The notes: a model not told the origin generated them from the letters alone. Counted from the stretch's first letter, positions 7,501 through 16,891 are shown. The stretch: DNA of 64,000 bases from Paenibacillus arenilitoris (GCF_014705655.1 NZ_JACXIY010000014.1:124001-188000), one strand, 5' to 3'. Made by a program: numbers and translations.

Positions 7501-10500
7501 GCGCCCAGGAATTGAAGACGACCTCGCCGCGGTCTTTGTACGCCTTCATGACATCCAGCATCCTGTAGTTGGTCCAATTGATCAGATCCCGGGATTCCGC
7601 ATAGCCGAGCATGCTGAATATGCCCTTGCTGTTCGGGCCGTTAACGGTCGCGGCCGTGAACATCAATCGCCATATGCCATCCTCGCCCTGCGCGATGAAC
7701 GGATCCCTGAGCGGATTGTTGAAATCGACGACCGGCAGATTGTCGTTCAATTCGTACCATTTGAGGCCGTCTCTGCTGTAAGCCAAATGCAAATATTCGT
7801 CTTTTTTGCCCGTTTGCGCAATATCCGAGCGGAAATACGACATTAAATAGACAGGCTCGCTATCCGTTGCCTCCTCGACGGTAACGGCGGAAGTGCCGAG
7901 AACGTCCCCTTCCTCCGACTTCAGCTTGATTGTCGCATGGCCCGGCGCAAGCGTCGTGAGCTTGCCGTTCGCGTCGATCGAAGCTACTTCCGGATGATCG
8001 GACGACCATTTCAGACCGTAAGGCTTCGCGTTCGAAGGCTCAAATGCCGGCGCAAACACGTAGTCGACGCCAACGGGCAGCGTGATGCGAACCGGATTCA
8101 GCTTGACGCTCTGCAAGCCCGGATCGGTGACGGTAACGTCCACGGACGCCTTGTAGCCCCCATCGACGGTCGACGCGCTGATCGTCGCCGTTCCGGTCGA
8201 ATCCGCCGCGAGATTGGCGATAAGCGCTTCCGTCGTATCGATGCGGACAACGGACGGATCGCTGGATTCCCAGATCAGGTCCGAATTCGTCGCATCGATC
8301 GGAAGCAGGGAAGCGGTCAGCGGAGCCTTCTCGCCCAGATTCAACGATAATTCGGTTTCGTCGAATGCGATGCTCTCGGCGGATACTTCGCCGATCTTCG
8401 GCACGACGACGGAAGGGAAGAGGCGGACGTCGTCAATCAGCCCTTCGAAATGAGCGCCGGAGGCCGTTCCTCCGAACGCGTCCACTTCCGCTCTCCAGCC
8501 GATGCCGCCAACGTTCAGCGCGGAAGCGACAAGCGCGAAGCCCGTAGCCTTCTGCGCCGCGAGTTCGCCATCCAGATACAGCTTGAAATCCCCTTTATCG
8601 AACGACACCAGCACATGATGCCAAGACGAAGTATCGGTAAAGTCGACGGACAGCACATGCCGATTGGACGCGTTCACGACGGCCGCTTCCAGCTTGTTGT
8701 TGTTAAGCTGGATCGCCAGCCCGGCTACGTTGCCTCCGCGCTCGAACAACACCTGCCTCGCGATCGTCTTATTCGCTTTGAACCACAAGGAAGTCGATTG
8801 CTGCTCGAATTCGTTTCTCATGAAGGTGCCGGACGGCCCGTTCAATGCGATTCGGTCGCTTGTCCCGTTCAAGGAAAGGGCGCCGCCTCTCACGCCTCCT
8901 TCGGGAAGCCAGGTGCCGTACGTAATAAACGAGTGGCGATAGTTGCCCGAGGAGTCCAGCGCGAAGAAGCTGCCCGCAGGCTCGTCCATCTTGTACCAAG
9001 CATCCATTCCGGTATTCGGTACGCTAATCACCTCTTGCTGCACCTCCGGTGTCTCGGGCTCTTCTTCGTTCGAAGGCCCGTCAATTGTTTTGATGCCGAA
9101 ATAGTCGACCCTCACGTTAATCGGATAGTCGGGCGCGACGTTGTTGTTGCCATATACGCCGATTTTAATATTTTGCAAATCAAGCGTCGCCGTTTCGGCC
9201 GCTTGCACCCAGCCTCCGTCCGACCAGTAGTAGCTCGTATATTGATTGCCGAACTTCCTGATCTTCAGCTTGACCTGCAAGCCACCCGGATGATCGGCCA
9301 TATTGCCCCGGGTGTACGCGGCGGCCTTCTCGTAGCCCGTCTCGATGAATTTATTCTGGTTCCATACCTGACCCAGTCTGTAGAAGTTGTCGGCATCCTG
9401 CATCACGATCAAGCCTGCCTGCTGATGGTTCCTTAAGATCGGAGCGTGCAGACTCGTTACGATTTCGAAGTTCTCCGGCGCTTCGCGCAAAAACACGTTA
9501 TTGAGCGTATTATTCGCCTGATAAAGATCGGTTGCCGTCGTCTGGAGAGTCAAATAGCCCGGATGTTGGCTAAGGCTCCATTTGCCGGCGTCCTCTTGAA
9601 AAATCGACCAATCCCCGCCAAGTGAAGGAGAATCAAACGAATCGAGGGCGAACGAGGACAAATCCGGCTCCGGCTGCCCGATCCGATCGCTGGATAACGC
9701 GGTGACCTTGACGTTATCGAAAGCTGCGTCTCCGGCTGTATGCCAGGCTCTTAAACCGAAGGTGCCGATCGCATGATCCGTGTCGGTGAATGTAAACTGA
9801 AACTTTCCGTTCAAATAAATATAATAAGAGGCGCCAAGTCCGACCACCTTTAATCGGTTCAAGGCATTCGGCGTAACCTCGGCCGCGTTCGCCCCCTCCA
9901 ATCGATGAATAAGCGCGAATTTGCCCGAGCTTCCGTCGCGCGTCAACTTGGCAGCCGCAAGCGTACCGTTCGCGGCAAAGCCGACAAAATAGCCGCTCAT
10001 CGTATCCGCGCCGGCGCCGGGATCCGTCACCCGAAAAACAAATCCGGTATTTTGCAGGCTGCTGTACGGATTTATGTCGGCTTCCATTACGAAATGCCGC
10101 GGGGAAGCATCGGCCAAATCCGCGATCATCGCCTTGAAGCCATTCGCTTGCTTGGCTACAAACTGTCCGCCTGCGACCGACCATGCCGTCGGGTCGTCCT
10201 GAAACTGCCAGTCCGCCGAATCGTATGAGCTGAAATCATAACTCCATTCGGATTCGATGTCCGCGATGACGTACAGCCCTTCGACCCGCTCGGACGGCAT
10301 CCCGCCTTCCGATTCGGCATAGGCCCGAATTTGCGTTGCCGAATCGATCCAGATCGGTTCCGAATAGACGGGAGAGCTTGCATTCGGCTCGCTTCCATCC
10401 ACCGTATAACGAATGACCGCTTCCGGTGTAGTCGTGCTTAAAGCAACGGTCTGCGGCTCTTCATATAGGCCTGGAGCCACGCTGAATGCAGGCGCTTCCG

Positions 10501-10621
10501 CTTCATCCCCGGCAGCCTCCGCATTCATCGCTTGCGGCATCATCGCGAACGCCATAAGAAAGCTTAAAAATATGGATAGTGCAGTCTTGCTGCTGATCCA
10601 TGCGTTTTTCCGCTTTTTCAA
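4592..10621 (-). CDS. Cell-surface multidomain GH43-like glycosidase with SLH anchor
   Basis: 2009 residues. Order (approximate): signal peptide 1-37; CHB_HEX_C-like Fn3 fold 40-115; LamG/DUF1080-like domain 120-315; GH43-C2-like concanavalin fold 325-525; LamG 545-760; two Big_2 Ig-like domains 770-945; five-bladed beta-propeller with GH43 features 950-1240 (RDPFI, SWAPEWSYDP, YWSSTVG); LamG 1240-1440; Gly/Pro linker near 1545; three SLH repeats in the last ~190 residues. The product should sit on secondary cell-wall polymer and trim arabinan/xylan-type side chains; the exact substrate is inferred from the fold only. Start is TTG (10619-10621) with GGGGAGG 9 nt upstream. It has its own promoter region with cre-like sites and a strong terminator, so it is separate from the GH113 operon upstream. 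Confidence 0.85.
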   Translation of the reverse strand: MKKRKNAWISSKTALSIFLSFLMAFAMMPQAMNAEAAGDEAEAPAFSVAPGLYEEPQTVALSTTTPEAVIRYTVDGSEPNASSPVYSEPIWIDSATQIRAYAESEGGMPSERVEGLYVIADIESEWSYDFSSYDSADWQFQDDPTAWSVAGGQFVAKQANGFKAMIADLADASPRHFVMEADINPYSSLQNTGFVFRVTDPGAGADTMSGYFVGFAANGTLAAAKLTRDGSSGKFALIHRLEGANAAEVTPNALNRLKVVGLGASYYIYLNGKFQFTFTDTDHAIGTFGLRAWHTAGDAAFDNVKVTALSSDRIGQPEPDLSSFALDSFDSPSLGGDWSIFQEDAGKWSLSQHPGYLTLQTTATDLYQANNTLNNVFLREAPENFEIVTSLHAPILRNHQQAGLIVMQDADNFYRLGQVWNQNKFIETGYEKAAAYTRGNMADHPGGLQVKLKIRKFGNQYTSYYWSDGGWVQAAETATLDLQNIKIGVYGNNNVAPDYPINVRVDYFGIKTIDGPSNEEEPETPEVQQEVISVPNTGMDAWYKMDEPAGSFFALDSSGNYRHSFITYGTWLPEGGVRGGALSLNGTSDRIALNGPSGTFMRNEFEQQSTSLWFKANKTIARQVLFERGGNVAGLAIQLNNNKLEAAVVNASNRHVLSVDFTDTSSWHHVLVSFDKGDFKLYLDGELAAQKATGFALVASALNVGGIGWRAEVDAFGGTASGAHFEGLIDDVRLFPSVVVPKIGEVSAESIAFDETELSLNLGEKAPLTASLLPIDATNSDLIWESSDPSVVRIDTTEALIANLAADSTGTATISASTVDGGYKASVDVTVTDPGLQSVKLNPVRITLPVGVDYVFAPAFEPSNAKPYGLKWSSDHPEVASIDANGKLTTLAPGHATIKLKSEEGDVLGTSAVTVEEATDSEPVYLMSYFRSDIAQTGKKDEYLHLAYSRDGLKWYELNDNLPVVDFNNPLRDPFIAQGEDGIWRLMFTAATVNGPNSKGIFSMLGYAESRDLINWTNYRMLDVMKAYKDRGEVVFNSWAPEWSYDPVNGEYVIYWSSTVGTYSSGDNKHYYATTKDWKTFSDAKPFFAPEHKTIDATLHALDADERIDGLTVREKLGIPDNQEIPGNTVWMMFYKDETHENQGGMRNRQTWSAEGVASPETYRDAGRVSEYVTPLKTEGASIFKVGDQWHMMYDYWWAGKFGLKTTPDITDPSAWSEENMDLRIPFRARHSGMSIMGTREMWNLINHFSQESLYSFLGGAEDASGRGNDGEAIGSPSFADPDSGDAGYADFDGSGDAIKLEHLDDSFYNRTVSMWVKANETEDSQMLYHEGNRDGGLALKIEGDQLIAGVSKEQTLKTVSTGFDADAWRFVTVVYEEGILKLYVDGVKQEELQTGFQPKQSSLNQDGANPASRNPELYDIERGSLTATIAAGAELDVFGDDSSASYYGGRIGQTGLYTLPLFDQDIEELYDREKLAYNSTANSDSATFDKYKQAAGYADVTTKLKENGNTLIGVTRNGTGIGERNYSYDRAGHALTIKKAYLAKLGIGEHVFTIDMSEGVDPTLTVTIGDSTPKTPPNNGGGSPSGPPAGTEAGVLVNGVTENIGKATTEEVNGQRVTTIKVDEEKLQRLLEAEGEQAVITIPSAAGSQAVIGELSGRIVQNMGVLKAVLELRTERAAYTLPAERLNIEAIAERIGIDNGLENIKIRLEISELLTEEVSVVEDAADREGATLVVPPLHFKISAVNGDRTEEVSSFGAYVKRTIALPEGIDPERMTTGAAVEADGTLRHVPTKIVTIDGKYYAQINSLTNSIYSVVSHPFTFEDVESHWAKNAVNNMGARMIVSGTGESRFSPDRDITRAEFAAIAVRGLGLRPESGMSVFTDVKPADWFGGAVQTAYEYGIIAGYEDGSFRPHDKITREQAMLMVSKAMAITGLPGVQAGESANRVLEAFSDVGHISNWALSGVGDSVSAGIVSGRSDDELAPKAFMTRAEVATIMQRLLQKSGLINE

Positions 10622-10656
10622 ATCTCAAACCTCCCCGTTTTGTTTACAGTCGCCTA

Positions 10657-10670
10657 TGTAAGCGTTTTAC
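10657..10670. promoter_or_regulatory. Imperfect cre (CcpA-type) site
   Basis: TGTAAGCGTTTTAC differs from the TGWAARCGYTWNCW consensus at one key position. It lies 36 nt upstream of the TTG start of the GH43-like gene. Confidence 0.4.
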
Positions 10671-10749
10671 CAAATGGACATGAATAAAATCGGCTAGGAC
10701 CGATTCGGTTGATTGAAGCCCCCTTTCCAACTTTCGATTCACCAAATGC

Positions 10750-10763
10750 TGTAAGCGCTTCCT
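10750..10763. promoter_or_regulatory. cre (CcpA-type) site
   Basis: TGTAAGCGCTTCCT matches TGWAARCGYTWNCW at all positions. It lies about 130 bp upstream of the GH43-like gene and 93 bp from a second imperfect copy, consistent with glucose repression. The rest of the 10622-10972 gap shows no gene. Confidence 0.6.
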
Positions 10764-10972
10764 TTCGGTGTTCCCCCATTATAGAGCAACTCAAATAACG
10801 GTTAACTACACATTTATGACAATTTACTCCACAAATTTTACGGCTTCGCTTCGGCCGCGCGTTGTAGAGTTGACCGGCACGCTATCATAATCCCCGAATC
10901 CCCTCTCGTCAAGAGATAATGCGGGAATGAGCAACATATCGTGGGATCCCCCCTTTTGCTTTCGAAATAGGA

Positions 10973-11260
10973 ATGAATTTCCGGGAATATCGCTTTTTCC
11001 AATTCATCCGATTTCATGATAAACACAGAGTGGACAAAATCAGATTTGTGCTTCTTTACGAGGAAGCGCCTGAAGCGCAATGCTACGGGTACATGGAGTT
11101 GGATCGGGATGGCAATAGGCTCGCGCTTTACAACGGATATGGCGAGGAAATAGACATGTATGGCGGACATGAATTCGTCAGGGTACGGACGCTTGGCAAA
11201 TTCGATAACGAAGACCGCGATCATTTTTATTCCTTGTTGGAAAGCGATGGTGTAGGATAA
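10973..11260 (+). CDS. Small hypothetical protein
   Basis: 95 residues, acidic and aromatic, with a regular beta-type sequence (IRFVLLYEE, CYGYMELDRDGNRLALY, YGGHEFVRV) and no membrane segment. Codon use looks coding, but the only ribosome site is a weak AATAGGA. It is the only plus-strand gene inside a 26-kb block of minus-strand genes. No family is recognised. It may have lost its original start, or the true start may be upstream. Confidence 0.5.
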   Translation: MNFREYRFFQFIRFHDKHRVDKIRFVLLYEEAPEAQCYGYMELDRDGNRLALYNGYGEEIDMYGGHEFVRVRTLGKFDNEDRDHFYSLLESDGVG

Positions 11261-11297
11261 TCGGACGACAGGCGAAATAAACAAACGCAAAACTAAA

Positions 11298-11332
11298 CGG
11301 CCTAAGTCCAATTGAGATCTGGACCAAGGCCG
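11298..11332. terminator. Bidirectional terminator between the small plus-strand gene and the GH113 operon
   Basis: A 13-bp stem with one mismatch (CGGCCTAAGTCCA against TGGACCAAGGCCG) and a 9-nt loop, followed on the minus strand by T-rich sequence. Confidence 0.6.
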
Positions 11333-11369
11333 CTTAACTGACTTTACAACTCGGATCTGCATCGTTCCG

Positions 11370-12356
11370 CTACACGCCCACCCGCTTCTTTCCCGCGTAA
11401 TACGCCTTGAGCACATCCCCGGCTTTTTTGCCATAGATGTCGAATCCGCGGTTGGCTGGCGCTTCCTCCAGCTCGTACAGCTTCGTGCTCCAATCCCACC
11501 AGAAAAATCCCGCGAACCACGGCTCATCCCAGAACGATTGCAGCGCGGATTGATAGAAGTTCGCCTGTTCCTCCTCGTGGAACGGGAGCTCGTCATGCTC
11601 GAAGTCCCACGGCATCGTGGCGCAGCCAAGCGCGCTGCGGCAGCCGATCTCCATGAAGACGACGGGCTTGCCGAACTTCCGGGACAAGGCGGCGAGCTTG
11701 GGCTTCTGCGCCGCCCAACCTTCCAGCATGGACGCCAGACTGTCTCCCGGCTGCTTGGCAACGGGATAATAGGCGCTCATGCCGATGAAGTCGACGGCGT
11801 CGAACCAGTCGATTCCTTCCTCTTTGCCATGATTGCCGTTATAGATGATCGGACCGCTGTAGATGCCCCGCACCTTCTCGATCAGCGCCCGCCAATAGCG
11901 GGACTTCGCTTCGGTCCGCACCATTTCGCAGCCGATGCAGAACATCTCGCAGCCCAGCTCTTCCGCAAGCTCGGCATAGTGGCAGACGAAGTTGGTGTAC
12001 GACTCGAACCATTCATCCCAGTACGTCGCTCCTTTGGCATCGTCCGGGAAGCCGATATGCGCACGCCAGATGCCGTCCCGCGAATTGACGACCGGCTTGA
12101 GGCATACTTTAAGCCCCTGCGCCTTGGCTTCCTTGACCGCAAAGGCGATGTCGCGATCCGTCATCGTGTAGCCGTAATCAAACGTAATGCTGGTCGAATA
12201 GACGCGGTCCTGATAAGTCCAGAAGGATAAAGCGATCCATTCGCTGCCCGTCTCACGCAGCTTCCGCAAGGAATCTACCGCGTAAGGCTGCCTGTACTCG
12301 CCGCGTTTGGCGCCCCAGCCGAAGGTCATTCCTTTAAAAAAAGATCTTGATGTCAT
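11370..12356 (-). CDS. GH113 family beta-mannanase-like enzyme
   Basis: 328 residues, a single TIM barrel with no signal peptide, so it probably acts in the cytoplasm on imported manno-oligosaccharides. Family GH113 features are visible: start FFKGMTFGWG, LKPVVNSRDG, acid/base candidate Glu144 in CIGCEMVRTE, and nucleophile candidate Glu236 in VVFMEIGCRS, near the spacing known for Alicyclobacillus ManA. GGGAGGATT precedes the ATG. It is the last gene of the transporter operon, 19 bp after the permease gene, with a terminator about 40 nt beyond its stop. Confidence 0.85.
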   Translation of the reverse strand: MTSRSFFKGMTFGWGAKRGEYRQPYAVDSLRKLRETGSEWIALSFWTYQDRVYSTSITFDYGYTMTDRDIAFAVKEAKAQGLKVCLKPVVNSRDGIWRAHIGFPDDAKGATYWDEWFESYTNFVCHYAELAEELGCEMFCIGCEMVRTEAKSRYWRALIEKVRGIYSGPIIYNGNHGKEEGIDWFDAVDFIGMSAYYPVAKQPGDSLASMLEGWAAQKPKLAALSRKFGKPVVFMEIGCRSALGCATMPWDFEHDELPFHEEEQANFYQSALQSFWDEPWFAGFFWWDWSTKLYELEEAPANRGFDIYGKKAGDVLKAYYAGKKRVGV

Positions 12357-12375
12357 CTTCGAATCCTCCCATTCA

Positions 12376-13380
12376 TTAGCCTACGACGCCCGTACGCTCT
12401 ACGCTTTCCACAAAGTACCGCTGGACGAATAAATACATAAGAACGAGAGGGGCGATCGCGAGCAGAATGCCCGTATCCACGATCATGGCGACATGGTTCG
12501 GATCGGCCCTGGTCTCCGCGCCCGTGGCGAGGCCGAGCAAGCCGGGCAAATACTGATTCGTGTCCGCCGGCAGCGACGCGACCTTGATCGACATCAGCGC
12601 GCTGTCGCTCATGAACAGGGAAGCGTAGAACGTATCGTTATACTGCCAGACGAAGGCGAACAGCATAACCGTCATAAGCGCGGGCACCGCGTTCGGCATC
12701 ATGATTCGCAGGAAGGTGCCGTACGCGCCGGCGCCGTCGATCAGCGCCGCTTCTTCGATCTCCTTCGGCAGTCCTTTGAAGAACTGACGGAAGATATAGA
12801 TGTACAATCCCGATTTGAGCCCGTTCGCCAAAGCGGAAGTAATGATCGACGGCCAATACGTATTAAGCAGGTTGATCCCGTCTTTGCCGCTGAACAGTCC
12901 GACCGCACCAAGGACGTCGAAGCTGCGGAAGTGCAGGTACATCGGCACCATCAGCGTATTCATCGGTACCATGATAGTCAGCACGACAAGCATGAACAGG
13001 ATGTTGCTGCCCGGAAATACGAATCTCGCGAAGCCGTATCCGGCAAGCGCGCAAGATGCTGCCTGCAGCACCGTCATCACCGTCACGAACACGATCGTAT
13101 TGCCCAGCATCGGCCAATAGTTCAAGATATCCAACGCCTGCTTGATATTGTCCAGCGTAAAGTGGACAGGCACCATATAAATCGTAGGGTTGTAAATGTC
13201 GACGGGAGCTTTGACCGCCATCGAAATGCGCCGGATCAGCGGATACAAGATGACGAACGATATTCCGGTCACCAGCACGTAGACAAGCAGCTTCCAGGCC
13301 CAGTCCGTCGCGCGGTTTCGCGCTTTGTTGAACCGATACAGGAACATCTCGTTCTGCTTCATGCTTTGCGGCATGTCCAT
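12376..13380 (-). CDS. Carbohydrate ABC transporter permease (CUT1, MalG type)
   Basis: 334 residues, six predicted membrane helices, with the ATPase-contacting EAA loop visible as EEAALIDGAGAYGTF followed by LRIMMPNAVPAL. This is the MalG-like partner of the permease just upstream. The ATG is preceded by GGGAGGAAGGG. It is 23 bp downstream of its partner and 19 bp upstream of the GH113 gene, so it is likely the importer for mannan oligosaccharides that GH113 cuts. No ATP-binding subunit is nearby; CUT1 importers of this group normally share an MsmX-type ATPase. Confidence 0.9.
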   Translation of the reverse strand: MDMPQSMKQNEMFLYRFNKARNRATDWAWKLLVYVLVTGISFVILYPLIRRISMAVKAPVDIYNPTIYMVPVHFTLDNIKQALDILNYWPMLGNTIVFVTVMTVLQAASCALAGYGFARFVFPGSNILFMLVVLTIMVPMNTLMVPMYLHFRSFDVLGAVGLFSGKDGINLLNTYWPSIITSALANGLKSGLYIYIFRQFFKGLPKEIEEAALIDGAGAYGTFLRIMMPNAVPALMTVMLFAFVWQYNDTFYASLFMSDSALMSIKVASLPADTNQYLPGLLGLATGAETRADPNHVAMIVDTGILLAIAPLVLMYLFVQRYFVESVERTGVVG

Positions 13381-13403
13381 TCGCTTCCCTCCTCCCGAGG
13401 TCG

Positions 13404-14306
13404 TTAGTTGTAATAGAAGACTCGCCTGGACACCATGAATCCGATGAAGACCAGGATCAAGCCGACCACGATCGTGTACATCCAGGACATCGCCGCGCTA
13501 AGCCCGAAGTTCTGTGAGCGGAATGCCGTATCATAGATCGTCTGCGTAACCGGACTGCTCGCGAACGAGTCGATGATCGTATAAATAATGTTCGTCAGGA
13601 TAAGGGGACTGACCATCGGGAACGTGATTTTCCAGAACGATTCGTAGCCCGTGGCGCCTTCCATCTTGGCCACCTCATACATCGCGGGAGGCACCGACTG
13701 CAGCGCGGCAAGAAAAATCAAGATTTGCACGCCGGAGCTGCGGATGATTTCGTAAATGCGGCTGGTGCCGTCGATGATGTAATTGATGAACCACTCCGGC
13801 AGACCGGCGCTGTCCAGCATGAACATCAGCGACATGGTATCAAAGCCGCTCTGCGCCTCGCCGAGTTCCTGCGCGACCTCCGAGCTGCCCGTCATGCTGA
13901 TAAGACCCGCCGTCTCCGCCGCGGCGATGGCGCCCGACGCCAAGATGACCGGCAAGAAGAAGATGGCGCGCGCGGCGGCTCTCCCCCGGAACTTCTGGTT
14001 GAGCAGCGCCGCGGAGAACAGGCTGAAGAACAGAATCATCGGCACGTTAAGCGCCATCTCCGACACCGATTCGGTCAAAATCCGGTTGAAATTCGCGTCG
14101 ACGAACAACGCTTCATGGAAGTTCTGCAGCCCGATATACTCCAGCGCATAGCCGCCGGGAGCCACGACCAGCTTGTTGAAGCTGAATTGCACCGATTGGA
14201 GCAGCGGCGTCGCGAACAGGAAAACGAACCCGATGAACCAGGGCAGGATAAAAGTTACGCCAACGAGCGATCTTCTTTGCATCAACGTCAATTTCCTCAG
14301 GTTCAT
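13404..14306 (-). CDS. Carbohydrate ABC transporter permease (CUT1, MalF type)
   Basis: 300 residues, six predicted helices, EAA-type loop around VAKMEGATGYESFWKITFP near residues 210-228. Its ATG overlaps the stop of the DUF5696 gene as ATGA (14303-14306), with AGGAGGCGGAGG upstream, so the two are translationally coupled. It forms a heterodimer with the MalG-type permease that follows (inferred from gene pairing). Confidence 0.9.
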   Translation of the reverse strand: MNLRKLTLMQRRSLVGVTFILPWFIGFVFLFATPLLQSVQFSFNKLVVAPGGYALEYIGLQNFHEALFVDANFNRILTESVSEMALNVPMILFFSLFSAALLNQKFRGRAAARAIFFLPVILASGAIAAAETAGLISMTGSSEVAQELGEAQSGFDTMSLMFMLDSAGLPEWFINYIIDGTSRIYEIIRSSGVQILIFLAALQSVPPAMYEVAKMEGATGYESFWKITFPMVSPLILTNIIYTIIDSFASSPVTQTIYDTAFRSQNFGLSAAMSWMYTIVVGLILVFIGFMVSRRVFYYN

Positions 14307-16876
14307 TGCCCTCCGCCTCCTATCGCAAAGTCGCGGCCTTGAATCGTTACGCCGTTCACCGTCGCCGCTTCGTCGGCATAGTTGACATAGATGGATATGC
14401 CGTTATCGTATATCGTCTCCGATACGTCTTCGGAGTGGCGAATCTGCCGAACCATCCTGGCGGTCCGAACGCCAGCCAGAGCCTCGTTCGCCCGTGCGTA
14501 CAGCTCGACGGCCTGGTCGTACCAGGACGTGTATTGCGTCGAGAACATGGCGTCGAACGTTGTGAACTTCAGCTTGGACGAGGACTCATGCGACCATAGA
14601 AAATGCGGCGCCATGCCCAGCTCGATCGCGCGGAGCGTATGCCCGGCCGCATCCTGATCGTTGCTCAGATTGATCGGCATGCCCGCGTAATCCGCGTAGC
14701 CGTGCAGCACCATCTGATAGAACGGCACCGTCTCGTCGGTCAAGTTAAACCCGCTGTCGTCCGTCGGGACGTTGATGAACCGGTCGGCGTAAGCCAGCGC
14801 GTACGCGTTGCCGCCCGCGATCAGCAGATCGTCCTGCGCCTCCTTGATGCGCGCCAGCTGCTCCTGCACGATCCGCTTCGCCGTGTCGCGGAAGACGACC
14901 CGCCCCGTACGGTAATCCGCATGCAGCTTGTCGCCCAGATCGCGGAGCGACAGTCCTCCCGCTTCCACGTCCAGCTTGGCGTAGCTGTCCAGGAACCGGT
15001 TCGCGTAATAAGGCAGTTTGGCCGGCGACAGCAGGAAGTAGGTGCCGAGCTCGTAATCCATCGTGTTGAACGCGCGGTTGTACGGCGTCCGTTCCGCTTC
15101 CTCGCGAGTGACGAAGCGCGCGGCGTCGGCGGACGGCGAGAATCGGCCGTCCTCGCGGAACACATGCTGGAACGCGACGTCGGGATACAGCTTGCCTCCC
15201 AGCCGCTCCAGCGTGGACGCAAGCCCGCGCAGCCCGGAAGCGCCTCCCAGCACGCCGTCGGCATGCACCCGATCCGGCGCTTCGTGATTGACGCCTTCGT
15301 TGAACCAGCCGACGTACCGCATCCCGACGTTGGTGATGCCTTCCGCGGCCAGCCGCTTGGCAATCTCGCCGGCTTCGCCGAACGTCGTCATCGAGATCAG
15401 GCCTTGATACGGAACGCCGAGGAACGACTTGCGCTTGTCGACCGCGCCGAGCATGCTGACGAAGAACGGAATCGACTCTTCTTCTTGCAGCGGCTTCAGC
15501 ACGCCCCGCTCCTCCAGTATGCCGCGATAATGGGCGGCCATGCCGGCATAATCGGCCTGCTCGCCGGACAAGAAGCTGTAACGAACTTGGATATCGCCTT
15601 CGAAACGCTCTTCTGTAAGCAGCTGGATTTCCTCAACCCGGTTCCCCTTGTAGAGCTCCAGCTCATCCTCGCCGCGCAGCGCGAATCCGGCGAACACGTT
15701 ATTGTAAGAATTATTGCGGCCGCTAATGTCGGCATTGACTGTCGCGATCCCATCGCCATTCTCCACGACCGCATACCATGCCGCTTGATCAGACTTCAAT
15801 CCGAATACCGGCAATCGGGCGCTCTCGGCCACTTGTCCGCGTCGTCCGCTGTTGTCGTTCTCGTCCTCGCCGTATACGCGCTGAGCGTACACCTCCTGGC
15901 TGGTTTTCCCGTTATTCAGGCGAATAAGGCTGCCCGAACCGTCGGGAACGAGCATATACCCTTCTTCGCCTGTGCCGGCCGCCCCGAAAAACGATAACAA
16001 ATTCAGCATCCGAATCCGGTATCCCTCGCTTTCCGCGATTTCGGCCGCAGGAACCGATACGACGAGCGACTCCCCTTGCAGCCGGATGTCCAGCGGAATG
16101 GTGAAGCTCGGCCGGTCCGCTCCGCCTCCGCCGGCGATGCCGTTCTCCTGGTTGTCGAAGGCGAGATCCTCTTCGGTATAACCCGCCGCCTGGAAAATCT
16201 CGAGCATCCGCTTCAGCACCAGCTCCCTCGCCACGGCGGTGTCCAGCCGCTCCAGCACGTCCGGATTCGCCTTCTGCGGCAAATACCGCGTGCTGACGTA
16301 ACGCGCCTGCGCTTCATCCGCCTTGCTGTAAATCTTTTCTTCCATTCGCTGCTTGCTGATCAGCTTGGGCAAGGCGTCGATGCCGAGCGACATGTCGCCG
16401 AGCGTGTACGTCACCCGCAAGCCGTCCTGAATCGCTTCGGCCTTGAATTGGCCGCGGCTGACGCTCTGGCCGAAGCTCGAATACGTCTCCAGCCTGCCCG
16501 TTTCGTCGAGGAACGAGATCGCAAGCAACGAAGACAGCATCTCCTTCTCGTACGGGGAAGCCTTGGCGTCCTCGGCCCGCTCCTCCGGATTGCTCCGCCA
16601 CAGCTGGCCGCTGCGCTTGTCGAGCACGGCGAATTCACTTGTCTCTTCTCTATAGAAGAGAGCCAGCTCCTCCGTTTCGGACGCCAGCTTCATGCCCGGG
16701 ACTCGGCCGTCGTCCTTCAGGACAAGCTCGGAAGCCGCCGTCGCCTCGGTCTGCGGAACGTAAGCGGCCGGCCGAATGGCGGGGGCGCCGCTGCTCCGGG
16801 CGTAAATCCACGCCGCGACGCTCCCGGCGATCAAGAGGCAGGCCAGCGCCAAATACCATTTGATGGATGTTTTCAA
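14303..16876 (-). CDS. DUF5696-type protein of the sugar-utilisation locus
   Basis: 857 residues, beginning with a single N-terminal membrane segment (about residues 8-26), so it is probably anchored outside the membrane. The rest is a long extracellular region with a mixed alpha/beta pattern; the segment around DGSGSLIRLNNGK and the later FGEAGEIAKRL...NVGMRYVGWFN part suggest a glycosidase-like barrel. I assign it to the DUF5696 family from overall resemblance to Paenibacillus proteins found between permease genes; function is unknown. The TTG start (16874-16876) has GGAGG 8 nt upstream. It is 15 bp after the Yip1-like gene and overlaps the next permease by 4 nt. Confidence 0.7.
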   Translation of the reverse strand: MKTSIKWYLALACLLIAGSVAAWIYARSSGAPAIRPAAYVPQTEATAASELVLKDDGRVPGMKLASETEELALFYREETSEFAVLDKRSGQLWRSNPEERAEDAKASPYEKEMLSSLLAISFLDETGRLETYSSFGQSVSRGQFKAEAIQDGLRVTYTLGDMSLGIDALPKLISKQRMEEKIYSKADEAQARYVSTRYLPQKANPDVLERLDTAVARELVLKRMLEIFQAAGYTEEDLAFDNQENGIAGGGGADRPSFTIPLDIRLQGESLVVSVPAAEIAESEGYRIRMLNLLSFFGAAGTGEEGYMLVPDGSGSLIRLNNGKTSQEVYAQRVYGEDENDNSGRRGQVAESARLPVFGLKSDQAAWYAVVENGDGIATVNADISGRNNSYNNVFAGFALRGEDELELYKGNRVEEIQLLTEERFEGDIQVRYSFLSGEQADYAGMAAHYRGILEERGVLKPLQEEESIPFFVSMLGAVDKRKSFLGVPYQGLISMTTFGEAGEIAKRLAAEGITNVGMRYVGWFNEGVNHEAPDRVHADGVLGGASGLRGLASTLERLGGKLYPDVAFQHVFREDGRFSPSADAARFVTREEAERTPYNRAFNTMDYELGTYFLLSPAKLPYYANRFLDSYAKLDVEAGGLSLRDLGDKLHADYRTGRVVFRDTAKRIVQEQLARIKEAQDDLLIAGGNAYALAYADRFINVPTDDSGFNLTDETVPFYQMVLHGYADYAGMPINLSNDQDAAGHTLRAIELGMAPHFLWSHESSSKLKFTTFDAMFSTQYTSWYDQAVELYARANEALAGVRTARMVRQIRHSEDVSETIYDNGISIYVNYADEAATVNGVTIQGRDFAIGGGGQ

Positions 16877-16891
16877 GCGGACTGCCTCCTT

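Noticed and set aside
10838..11761. 307-codon minus-strand frame
   Set aside because: Overlaps the GH113 gene in another frame and has Ser/Arg-rich low-complexity sequence.
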